Assembly: GCA_017383945.1 (NCBI GenBank)
Contig: JAFNUQ010000198.1
Location: 1-12,022, forward strand
Length of the DNA: 12,022 nucleotides
Direction: 5' to 3'
DNA from: Bacteroidales bacterium
Lineage (GTDB): Bacteria; Bacteroidota; Bacteroidia; Bacteroidales; UBA932
Below, one piece after another: positions 6,169 to 12,022 of the stretch (position 1 is its first letter; every line of letters begins with the position of its first letter). The notes beneath the pieces are model-generated. The model did not search any database and had not been told where the DNA came from. It worked only from the letters and a program-made list of their open reading frames with translations. Both the position numbers and the translations under genes were made by a program.

Positions 6169-7296
6169 ATGGATAAAAGTGCCTTACAGCTTCTAGAATT
6201 GCTCCGCTCCGGCTTGTGGGGGAAAGCTGCTGACCCTTCTGTTTTTGAAGGCTCTGTGGACTGGAGTGCCATAGTGTCGACAGCTATGGATCAGACTGTC
6301 GCACTGATTGTAGCCGACGGCTATGCTACCCTACCCACGCAGTTGCAGCCACCGAAGAAGATTCAGTTCTCTATTGAAGCCCTAAGAGTCAGGACTGCAC
6401 AAGCACATCAATTACTAAATCACGGACTTGCCGAGTTCAGCCATCTACTGGACAACAATGGCATCCATCACGTGCTGTTCAAGGGGCAAGGCCTGGCGCA
6501 GAACTACATCAATCCGCATTCGCGCACTTGCGGCGATATTGACTTGTATGTCGGAGAGAAGAATCTTGATAAGGCCAAGGCTATTATGGACGGTTTCGGA
6601 GAGGCTGACGGCAAGGACTTGGATAGCGAGAAGCACATACATTGCAAGCGTAACGGGGTGGATTTTGAACTTCACAAGATTGCTGAAGTGCTCGACCTTC
6701 CTTGGAAGAATAAGCGCTATCAGGCTTGGACCCTGAAACATCTTGCAGAAAATGGCGATTTTGAGATCCTTAATGTCGGTGATGCTCAAGTAAATCTTCC
6801 ACCAGCGCAGTTTAATGTGCTCTATGTTTTCAACCACCTGCTTCACCATTTCCAGAAGGGAGGAATCGGACTAAGACAGGTCTGCGACTGGGCCTGCCTG
6901 CTGCACACTCACGCAGGAATGTATGACCGCGATGTGCTGAAAAAAGATCTGAGGACATTTGGACTGACCGACTGCTGGAGGCTGTTTGGACAGATTGCTG
7001 TTGATTTTCTTGGGCTTCCTGCAGAGGAGATGCCACTTTATCCCGGCACTGCGGGCAGAAGAGCAGAGAGGGCAATGGAGACTATCTTATATTTCGGCAA
7101 CTTCGGCAGGAAGGCACGGGCTTGCGACACCCCTCGTCCAAAAGGCTACTGGTCAGGCAAATTGCACAGCTTCAGGTATAATCTCAGAAGCAGTTACCAG
7201 CTTTTCAAGCTTTTCCCTCTAAAGACCCTGATCTCCTTTACTGCCTATACGATCCGAGGCACGATAGTGGCACTTCACTTGGGCCACACAAAATGA
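6169..7296 (+). CDS. NTP_transf_5-type nucleotidyltransferase family protein
   Basis: A 375-residue protein matching the uncharacterised nucleotidyltransferase family (NTP_transf_5). The core is 'HHVLFKGQGLAQNYI' with Lys105-Gly106, followed by 'CGDIDLYV' with the metal-binding pair Asp123 and Asp125 characteristic of the polymerase-beta superfamily. A downstream FELHK segment fits the third acidic strand. The N-terminal 100 residues and the C-terminal region are mostly helical. The frame is open upstream to 6124, but the ATG at 6169 is preferred because it lies just after the PqqD stop with no overlap. Family members occur in lasso-peptide, exosortase and other export-related clusters, where their substrate is generally unknown. 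It presumably transfers a nucleotide or phosphate-containing group to a peptide, protein or small molecule. It overlaps the convergent dehydrogenase gene by 22 nt. Confidence 0.85.
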   Translation: MDKSALQLLELLRSGLWGKAADPSVFEGSVDWSAIVSTAMDQTVALIVADGYATLPTQLQPPKKIQFSIEALRVRTAQAHQLLNHGLAEFSHLLDNNGIHHVLFKGQGLAQNYINPHSRTCGDIDLYVGEKNLDKAKAIMDGFGEADGKDLDSEKHIHCKRNGVDFELHKIAEVLDLPWKNKRYQAWTLKHLAENGDFEILNVGDAQVNLPPAQFNVLYVFNHLLHHFQKGGIGLRQVCDWACLLHTHAGMYDRDVLKKDLRTFGLTDCWRLFGQIAVDFLGLPAEEMPLYPGTAGRRAERAMETILYFGNFGRKARACDTPRPKGYWSGKLHSFRYNLRSSYQLFKLFPLKTLISFTAYTIRGTIVALHLGHTK

Positions 7297-7928
7297 GAGT
7301 TGATTGATTCTCCGCCATCTACAACTATGCTCTGACCGGTGCAGAATGTATTTGTCACCGTCAGGAAGTAGGCCCAGCGGGCAATCTCTTCTGTGCTTGC
7401 CCACCTCTTTAAAGGCGTCTGTTCCATGATCTCCGACCACAACGCGGCATCGTTTATCACGCAGTCGTTGAGCGGAGTCATTACTCCTCCGGGGTCAAGG
7501 CTGTTGCAAGTAGCACCATACTGCGCCACACGCAGAGCGACGTTTTTTGTATAGGCAATCACTCCCCCTTTGCTTGCGGCATATTCAGGGAATTCCGAGC
7601 CTGTGTGGCCACTTGCCGAGCCGATATTCAGGATAGATTTTATGCTAGCCTGCAGGCCATAGCGCTCAGTGATCTTTATCAAGGCTTTGAGGTTGACGTT
7701 GATGTCATCCTCGTTCTGAGTGCCTGCATTATTTATCAGGATCTCAACACCATCTATCTCCGGCAGGCTGTCATATTCCCTGATATCACACTGATAATGA
7801 GTATATGAGTCGTCTGTAATTGAGGACTCCTGCCTATCTATCCCGATGACATTGTGCCCTTGGGAGATAAAGAGTTCAGCAATGGCCTTACCTATGCCTT
7901 GCGATGTGCCTGTAATCAAAACTTTCAT
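7275..7928 (-). CDS. Short-chain dehydrogenase/reductase (SDR)
   Basis: A 217-residue classical SDR. The Rossmann cofactor motif TGTSQGIG is at 6-13, and Asp31 at the end of the second strand favours NAD(H) over NADP(H). NNAG is at 66-69, the catalytic Ser lies within NIGSASG (about 104-106), and Tyr116 and Lys120 form the YxxxK pair. The C-terminal GQSIVVDGG segment is also typical of the family. The ATG at 7928 is chosen because the first strand of the fold (MKVLITG) begins there; the upstream in-frame ATG lies inside the transporter gene. One nucleotide separates it from the yhhQ-type gene stop, so the two are surely cotranscribed. The substrate is not evident. Its 3' end overlaps the opposing nucleotidyltransferase gene. 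Confidence 0.9.
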   Translation of the reverse strand: MKVLITGTSQGIGKAIAELFISQGHNVIGIDRQESSITDDSYTHYQCDIREYDSLPEIDGVEILINNAGTQNEDDINVNLKALIKITERYGLQASIKSILNIGSASGHTGSEFPEYAASKGGVIAYTKNVALRVAQYGATCNSLDPGGVMTPLNDCVINDAALWSEIMEQTPLKRWASTEEIARWAYFLTVTNTFCTGQSIVVDGGESINSHFVWPK

Positions 7929-7929
7929 A

Positions 7930-8610
7930 TTACTCTTGTCTGTCGGATATATGTTTTCTAATATATGAGATTGCGGCATAGGCCATTGGCGTACCACAGA
8001 CAGCTTCTATCGTCAGTTTCATCAGATATTGAGATACTATCATCAGCATCAGGTCCCGTCCGGAGAGGACTCCGAGGAATGCAATCAAGACAAAAGGAAC
8101 TGTATCAAAGAGGTAGGCGATGATAGAGCTTCCTATCGTGCGTACCCAGAGGAAACGGCCTTGTGTCTTTGCCTTTATCCTGCTCATCAGCCAGGCGTTG
8201 GAAAGTTCTCCTAGAAGGAATCCTGTCAGCGACGCGACAACTATCCTTGGCACATAGGAAAATACTGTATTATAGGCTGTTGCAGCCTCGTCAAGATAGT
8301 CCGGCGATGGCAGCCACACGCCGATCTGAGTGCAGACCACCACAAGAACATTACAGAAGAATGCCAGCAGAATGGCTCTTTTTGCTGTGCGATATCCCCA
8401 TATCTCAGTAATTACATCTCCTAGCATATATGCTATCGGGAAAGTTATTGTACCGGCATCAAAGTAAAATAGGCCGAAGAAGCCGATTACCTTGACGGCC
8501 ATTATATTGGAGATAATGTAGGAAGTGACAAACAGCACTATTAAGACAACAAGCAACGAGGATTCGTTGATTGTCCGGTTTTTGAAAGGGTTTTCCGATA
8601 CCTTGTTCAT
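7930..8610 (-). CDS. yhhQ: Queuosine precursor transporter (VUT/YhhQ family)
   Basis: A 226-residue polytopic membrane protein of the VUT (DUF165) family. Diagnostic segments are 'FDAGTITFPIAYMLGDVITEIWGYRTAKRAI' (written here as the family landmark AG..TFP..Y...D...E..G....) near residues 50-80, FLLGELSNA, and the C-terminal region with Lys-rich loops. About six hydrophobic helices are visible. The family member YhhQ of Escherichia coli takes up queuine precursors such as preQ0/preQ1 for tRNA queuosine synthesis, and homologues salvage related bases. It is the first gene of a two-gene unit with the SDR and has a good promoter directly upstream, divergent from the acyl-CoA synthetase. No queuosine biosynthesis gene is in the window, so the exact base taken up is inferred from the family. 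Confidence 0.9.
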   Translation of the reverse strand: MNKVSENPFKNRTINESSLLVVLIVLFVTSYIISNIMAVKVIGFFGLFYFDAGTITFPIAYMLGDVITEIWGYRTAKRAILLAFFCNVLVVVCTQIGVWLPSPDYLDEAATAYNTVFSYVPRIVVASLTGFLLGELSNAWLMSRIKAKTQGRFLWVRTIGSSIIAYLFDTVPFVLIAFLGVLSGRDLMLMIVSQYLMKLTIEAVCGTPMAYAAISYIRKHISDRQE

Positions 8611-8627
8611 TGATAGAATATTTTGTC

Positions 8628-8659
8628 CAAAGATACAAAACTTTCAAAAACCTATCATA
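8628..8659 (-). promoter_or_regulatory. Promoter of the yhhQ-SDR unit
   Basis: On the minus strand TATCTTTG (8628-8635) is a perfect -7 element, 17 nt before the ATG at 8610. A weak -33 candidate, TATG (8656-8659), lies 20 nt further upstream. The 5' leader would be about 10-15 nt. Confidence 0.7.
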
Positions 8660-8722
8660 AGTATCACTGACAAAGTGAGAAAAACGTTAAATTCGCAAGA
8701 TTTTTGTACTAAGATCCTAAAT

Positions 8723-10444
8723 ATGAATAAAAATTATCCGATTTATAAGACCACCTTTATAGACGATATGCGTTCGCTTGTAGAGGAGGCAGCACAGAAT
8801 TTCAAAGATGATATTGCCATATCCTATAAGGAAAACTATTGGGATACTGAAGTAAAGAAAGTTTCTTTTATCCAGTGGAGAGAGGACGTCAGAAATCTTG
8901 GTACCGCTCTCATTTCCAAAGGCCTTAGAGAAGAGAATATTGCCATCGTGGGTGAGAATTCCTACGGCTGGTGCTGCTCTTTCTTTGCAGTTATGGCGAT
9001 AGGCTCCGTGACAGTCCCTGTGGATAAGGAACTTCCTATTGAAGATATCGACGGCATCATCTCTACCACCTCCTGCAAGGCCGTAATCTTCGGAAAATCA
9101 TCAGAAGAGAAGGTAAAGGAAATCATTGCCAACGGTGGCTTCAAGACAGTTGAGTTATTTATCTCTATCGCTCCTGAGAGCAAGATTGAGGCAAAATCCC
9201 TCACATCTGTTGCCAAGATGCAGGAGATGGGCGGAAAGCTCTATGCAGAGGGTGATAACTCATACTACGACTACAAGATTGATGTCAACAAGCTCGCATC
9301 AATTGTATTCACTTCAGGCACAACAGGCAAGGGCAAAGGCGTTATGCTCTCTCAGGCAAATATCGGCCTCGATATGACCCTCGGAATGTATAACTTCGAC
9401 ATTACCAGAAAGACCCTACACGTCCTTCCGCCACACCATACATTCGGCTCAACAGTCAATTTTGTCGGACATCTCTCACAGGGCTGCGAGGTATATATCT
9501 CCAGCGGCATCAAGCACGTGAGCGACGAAATCAAGGAGCAGCAGCCGACACACCTTATCCTCGTTCCTGCGTTCTTGGAGGTAATGAACAGAAAGATCTG
9601 GACAATTGCCCGCAAAAACAAAAAAGAGGGCTTGCTGAAGGCCATGATGAAGGTCAGCGATTGCCTCAGAAAGGTCGGCATCGACGTGAGAAGGAAACTG
9701 TTTGCAAGCGTGCTCAGTTCATTCGGCGGCAAGCTCGAGCTCATCATCTGCGGCGGTGCAAAGCTTGATGAGGAGATTATCCGCACTTTTGATTCGCTTG
9801 GCATCACAATCCTCAACGGTTACGGCATCACCGAATGCGCTCCGCTGATATCTGCCAACCGCAACAAATATCGCAAGCCGGGCAGCGTGGGCACCCCTAT
9901 TCTGGCGTGCCGCGTGAAGATTGACAATCCTGACGAGAATGGCGAAGGCGAGATCTGCGTCAAGGGTCCAAACGTGATGCTTGGCTACTACAACAACCCT
10001 GAGGCAACAGCAGAAGTCTTCGACAAGGACGGCTTCTTCCACACTGGAGACTACGGCAAGCTTGATGAGGAGGGTTGGATCTACATCACCGGCAGAAAGA
10101 AAAATCTCATCATCCTTTCCAACGGCAAGAATGTCTACCCAGAGGAGATAGAGGCTGACCTGCAGAAGGTTGAGGGCGTGTGCGAGGTTGTGGTTTATGC
10201 CGGAGAGAGCCGAGTGCAGAAGGACAAGATCACTATCGTAGCTGAGATCTTCCCTGATGCAGACCTTCTCAAGGACAAGGGCATCACCAACGCTCAGGAA
10301 TACTTTGAAACTCAGGTCAAGGCTCTCAATGAGAAGATGCCGCCATATAAGGCCGTCAAGCGCGTGAAGCTCAGAGACACCGAGTTCAAAAAGAACACCT
10401 CACGCAAAATCACCCGATTTAATATCGACAAAACAATAGATTAA
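8723..10444 (+). CDS. Long-chain acyl-CoA synthetase (AMP-forming)
   Basis: A 573-residue adenylate-forming enzyme that activates a carboxylic acid, most likely a long-chain fatty acid, as acyl-AMP and then acyl-CoA in the cytosol or at the membrane. Motifs in order: the phosphate-binding TSGTTGKGKG (197-206), YGITE (367-371), HTGD (440-443) with the ribose-binding Asp443, GRKKN (457-461), and the C-terminal SRKITR with catalytic Lys562. The segment around 'KLELIICGGAKLDEEI' resembles long-chain (FadD/FAA-like) members more than acetyl-CoA synthetases. The frame is open to 8525, but that part overlaps the divergent yhhQ start. The ATG at 8723 puts the N-terminus at the family's usual place. 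No perfect promoter was found; TAAATTCG at 8688-8695 is a one-mismatch -7 candidate. It is followed by a strong terminator and appears monocistronic. Confidence 0.92.
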   Translation: MNKNYPIYKTTFIDDMRSLVEEAAQNFKDDIAISYKENYWDTEVKKVSFIQWREDVRNLGTALISKGLREENIAIVGENSYGWCCSFFAVMAIGSVTVPVDKELPIEDIDGIISTTSCKAVIFGKSSEEKVKEIIANGGFKTVELFISIAPESKIEAKSLTSVAKMQEMGGKLYAEGDNSYYDYKIDVNKLASIVFTSGTTGKGKGVMLSQANIGLDMTLGMYNFDITRKTLHVLPPHHTFGSTVNFVGHLSQGCEVYISSGIKHVSDEIKEQQPTHLILVPAFLEVMNRKIWTIARKNKKEGLLKAMMKVSDCLRKVGIDVRRKLFASVLSSFGGKLELIICGGAKLDEEIIRTFDSLGITILNGYGITECAPLISANRNKYRKPGSVGTPILACRVKIDNPDENGEGEICVKGPNVMLGYYNNPEATAEVFDKDGFFHTGDYGKLDEEGWIYITGRKKNLIILSNGKNVYPEEIEADLQKVEGVCEVVVYAGESRVQKDKITIVAEIFPDADLLKDKGITNAQEYFETQVKALNEKMPPYKAVKRVKLRDTEFKKNTSRKITRFNIDKTID

Positions 10445-10445
10445 C

Positions 10446-10481
10446 AAAAAAGGACTAAGCCGCTGCTTAGTCCTTTTTTTG
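10446..10481 (+). terminator. Intrinsic terminator of the acyl-CoA synthetase gene
   Basis: A perfect 9-bp stem GGACTAAGC (10452-10460) with GCTTAGTCC (10465-10473) and 4-nt loop is flanked by A5 and T7, which extend the pairing. It begins right after the TAA at 10442-10444. Confidence 0.93.
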
Positions 10482-10500
10482 TCAATTATACCTTATAAAT

Positions 10501-10538
10501 AAAAAAGTGGCTCACAGATATCTGTAAGCCACTTTTTT
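10501..10538 (-). terminator. Long hairpin terminator of tRNA-Ser (symmetrical)
   Basis: AAAAAAGTGGCT (10501-10512) pairs with AGCCACTTTTTT (10527-10538). The enclosed 12 nt (10514-10525) are themselves a perfect palindrome, ACAGATATCTGT. On the minus strand the stem ends in T6 followed by an AT-rich stretch, just downstream of tRNA-Ser. On the plus strand it would act as a backup for the upstream terminator. Confidence 0.85.
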
Positions 10539-10539
10539 G

Positions 10540-10624
10540 CGGAGAGGGAGGGATTCGAACCCCCGGACCCGTGAAGGTCAACAGTTTTCAAGACTGCCGC
10601 AATCGACCACTCTGCCACCTCTCC
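10540..10624 (-). tRNA. tRNA-Ser (anticodon TGA)
   Basis: An 85-nt class II tRNA with the long variable arm typical of serine tRNAs. The acceptor stem GGAGAGG (10618-10624) pairs with CCTCTCC (10541-10547), with discriminator G at 10540. The anticodon loop CTTGAAA (10586-10592) places TGA at 10588-10590. CCA is not encoded. It decodes UCA and, by wobble, other UCN codons. Confidence 0.97.
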
Positions 10625-10650
10625 AAGACCTTTGTATTCCAAAGGGAATG

Positions 10651-10681
10651 CAAAGGTACAAATATTTTCTAAACTTGCAAA
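10651..10681 (-). promoter_or_regulatory. Promoter of tRNA-Ser
   Basis: On the minus strand TTTG (10678-10681), a 19-nt spacer and TACCTTTG (10651-10658) match both Bacteroidetes promoter boxes exactly. The -7 box ends 26 nt before the mature tRNA. A small stem (ATTCC and GGAAT, 10636-10650) lies in the expected 5' leader region. Confidence 0.82.
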
Positions 10682-10691
10682 TTATTTATCA

Positions 10692-11327
10692 TTAAAATGA
10701 GATACCCAAAGAGATGTTAACCTGATGAGTATTCATCTTGAGCTCAGAGTTAGACTCTGTAGAGTGGAGAAGGTTGGTAATCGGTCCCTCATATGAAACT
10801 CCCACAAAGAGATTCTGGAACGCTACTCTTGCACCAGCCTGCCATCCGAGAACCACTCTGTTCATATCCTCAAACTTCTCAAAGTAATTTACTTTGGTAG
10901 TATTATCTCCAAGGGATGTACTCTGCTGTCCGAGGATATAGCCCTGTACATTTACTCCGGCAAATGGCATGATATGAACAGGAGTACTTGGAATCGCAAG
11001 GTCAAAAAGGACATTTACAGGAACCTTAACTGAAAGGAAATCTGTTGTAGACTTAACCTTATTCTCAGTCTCTGCTTTCCAAGCATATTGCAGACCAGCT
11101 CCATACTGAAGATAAAGAGGAGTTGATTCCAACAAAGCTCTTGCTTGTGACCAGTTTGCAGAAACTGCATTGAGATTCTCGCTATTTGAGTTATTAAGAC
11201 CAATAACACTTACATTAGAATTAAGTGTAACAGGGCTGTAGCTGAGATCAACAGTGTTGATAACCTGCGCAGATGCAGCCACACCAAACAATGCGACAGA
11301 AGCCGCGATAATCAAAAGTTTTTTCAT
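10692..11327 (-). CDS. Outer-membrane beta-barrel protein (porin family, OmpA-like barrel)
   Basis: A 211-residue exported protein. Residues 1-20 are a signal peptide (MKKLLIIAASVALFGVAASA) with a signal peptidase I site before Gln21. The rest alternates polar and hydrophobic residues in strands ending in aromatic residues, such as LYLQYGAGLQYAWK, FLSVKVPVNVLFDL and VVLGWQAGARVAF. It finishes with 'VNISLGISF', whose terminal Phe is the usual signal for barrel assembly. This fits the outer-membrane beta-barrel (OMP_b-brl_2) type common in Bacteroidetes, with roughly eight strands. The specific function is unknown. It lies 49 nt downstream of lspA on the same strand, so readthrough is possible. 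Only a one-mismatch -7 candidate (TATATTTA) was seen in the gap. Confidence 0.8.
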   Translation of the reverse strand: MKKLLIIAASVALFGVAASAQVINTVDLSYSPVTLNSNVSVIGLNNSNSENLNAVSANWSQARALLESTPLYLQYGAGLQYAWKAETENKVKSTTDFLSVKVPVNVLFDLAIPSTPVHIMPFAGVNVQGYILGQQSTSLGDNTTKVNYFEKFEDMNRVVLGWQAGARVAFQNLFVGVSYEGPITNLLHSTESNSELKMNTHQVNISLGISF

Positions 11328-11376
11328 AATAGATTAGAATAAATTAATAAATATAAAAGCAATGGTTGGTCCATTA

Positions 11377-11919
11377 CTATTTTTCTTCGTTCATAAAGAA
11401 CTTCCACTGGAAGAGCAGAAGGTAAAATGCTCCACAAGTGACGCAACTGTCGGCAAAGTTAAATACAGGACTGAAGAAGATGACCTTCTCTGCTGTGCGT
11501 ATTATCGGGAAGTAGAACATATCCACTACGTGCCCAAACATAAATGGTGCGTAGTCCCATATAATACCGTAGAACAAGCAATCAATGATATTTCCTATCG
11601 CTCCTGCTGTAATCATCGTCAGACCGACCAAAACGCCCGTAGGAGTACCTTTTTTGATCAGGGATGAGATCCACCATATAAGGCCCCCACTAAGGACAAT
11701 TCTTAAAAATGACAATAGGAACTTTCCAACCTTGCCGCCGAAGCTCATACCAAAGGCCATACCTTCGTTTTCAACAAAACAAAGTCGGAACCATTCCCCT
11801 ATCACAAAGATCTGCTCTCCAAGAGACATATTTGTCTTGACCAGGACTTTTATGACCTGGTCAATGACAATAAGGATAACGCCTAGAAGGAGCAGGGACT
11901 TGCCTCTTGAAAGTTTCAT
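11377..11919 (-). CDS. lspA: Lipoprotein signal peptidase (signal peptidase II)
   Basis: A 180-residue inner-membrane aspartyl protease that removes the signal peptide before the lipidated Cys of prolipoproteins. Conserved boxes are visible: Asp20 in the first helix, VENEGMAFG (49-57), GAIGNIID (106-113), VVDMFYFP (131-138) with catalytic Asp133, and FNFADS (153-158) with catalytic Asp157. Four hydrophobic helices are apparent. The insertion between GNIID and VVD (IIWDYAPFMFGH) is typical of Bacteroidetes LspA. The ATG shares its A with the stop of the upstream TraR/DksA-type gene, so the two are translationally coupled. The enzyme would process the window's lipoprotein at 831-3707 along with all others of the cell. 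Confidence 0.95.
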   Translation of the reverse strand: MKLSRGKSLLLLGVILIVIDQVIKVLVKTNMSLGEQIFVIGEWFRLCFVENEGMAFGMSFGGKVGKFLLSFLRIVLSGGLIWWISSLIKKGTPTGVLVGLTMITAGAIGNIIDCLFYGIIWDYAPFMFGHVVDMFYFPIIRTAEKVIFFSPVFNFADSCVTCGAFYLLLFQWKFFMNEEK

Positions 11920-12022
11920 TACTTTCTTCCGAGTCTAGCAAGTTTCTCCTTTGCCTCAACTGTGAGTGTTGCGTGTGGCACGAGGCGAAGTCTCTCTTTA
12001 GGGATGAGCTTTCCAGTCTCGC
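11919..12022 (-). CDS. C-terminal part of a TraR/DksA-like zinc-finger protein (partial)
   Basis: The minus-strand frame is open from the window edge to a TAA at 11919-11921. It encodes about 34 residues: 'ETGKLIPKERLRLVPHATL' and then TVEAKEKLARLGRK. The segment E-x-G-x-x-I-P-x-x-R-L is typical of the end of the DksA/TraR C4 zinc finger, after its last cysteine pair. The cysteines themselves lie beyond the window. In Bacteroidetes a small gene of this family commonly sits directly before lspA and after ileS, in line with the one-nucleotide overlap seen here. Such proteins bind RNA polymerase, but the function of this short family is not well defined. Confidence 0.8.
   Translation of the reverse strand, partial: ETGKLIPKERLRLVPHATLTVEAKEKLARLGRK

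Noticed and set aside
7929..7997. In-frame upstream ATG extension of the SDR.
   Set aside because: The extension lies inside yhhQ and the Rossmann fold begins directly at the ATG at 7928.
8218..8227. Ten-base match (GAATCCTGTC) to the T-arm region of tRNA-Arg (312-321), considered as an attachment-site repeat.
   Set aside because: It lies inside the yhhQ coding sequence, does not extend beyond 10 bases and is not at the tRNA 3' end, so chance is the simplest explanation.
8525..8722. In-frame extension of the acyl-CoA synthetase upstream to 8525.
   Set aside because: It overlaps the yhhQ start and its promoter; the enzyme family starts where the ATG at 8723 places it.
11362..11938. Plus-strand frames opposite lspA.
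   Set aside because: The minus strand encodes all LspA catalytic boxes; the plus-strand products show no recognisable features.

Overview
The window looks like chromosomal DNA of a gut-type Bacteroidales bacterium. Several clear promoters match the Bacteroidetes pattern (TTTG, about 19-21 nt, TAnnTTTG), and genes generally lack Shine-Dalgarno sequences. There is a fimbrillin-like, beta-helix surface lipoprotein, and the lspA next to a TraR/DksA-type zinc-finger gene matches a gene order familiar from this phylum. The species cannot be named from the sequence alone.

Layout. Positions 1-78 hold the last codons of an Rpn-type (PD-(D/E)XK) nuclease/transposase with its own terminator. A tRNA-Arg(UCU) with promoter and terminator follows (199-364). 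Positions 365-704 are a gene-poor stretch containing a G9 tract, a candidate promoter and a coding-like but broken reading frame. Next come a 35-residue acidic small protein (705-812) and, 18 nt later, a 958-residue lipoprotein (831-3707), ended by a hairpin terminator shared with the opposing gene.

Positions 3768-7296 form the accessory core. An S24/S26-type signal-peptidase-like protein on the minus strand is divergent from a tight plus-strand operon: ABC exporter, PqqD-like protein and NTP_transf_5-type nucleotidyltransferase. A promoter just ahead of the exporter would give a nearly leaderless mRNA. PqqD folds are leader-peptide recognition elements in peptide (RiPP) pathways, so this resembles a peptide maturation and export cassette. 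No cyclase, ATP-grasp, radical SAM or lanthipeptide enzyme is visible. The nearby 35-residue protein is the only obvious candidate substrate, and that link is inference.

Positions 7275-12022 look mostly like housekeeping or metabolic genes. A short-chain dehydrogenase sits 1 nt downstream of a YhhQ-type queuosine-precursor transporter (minus strand), and a long-chain acyl-CoA synthetase is divergent from the transporter. Two back-to-back terminators separate the synthetase from tRNA-Ser(UGA) on the minus strand. The minus strand then carries an outer-membrane beta-barrel protein, lipoprotein signal peptidase lspA and the 3' end of a TraR/DksA-like regulator. LspA would process lipoproteins such as the one at 831-3707, but this is general cell biology and not evidence of a shared pathway.
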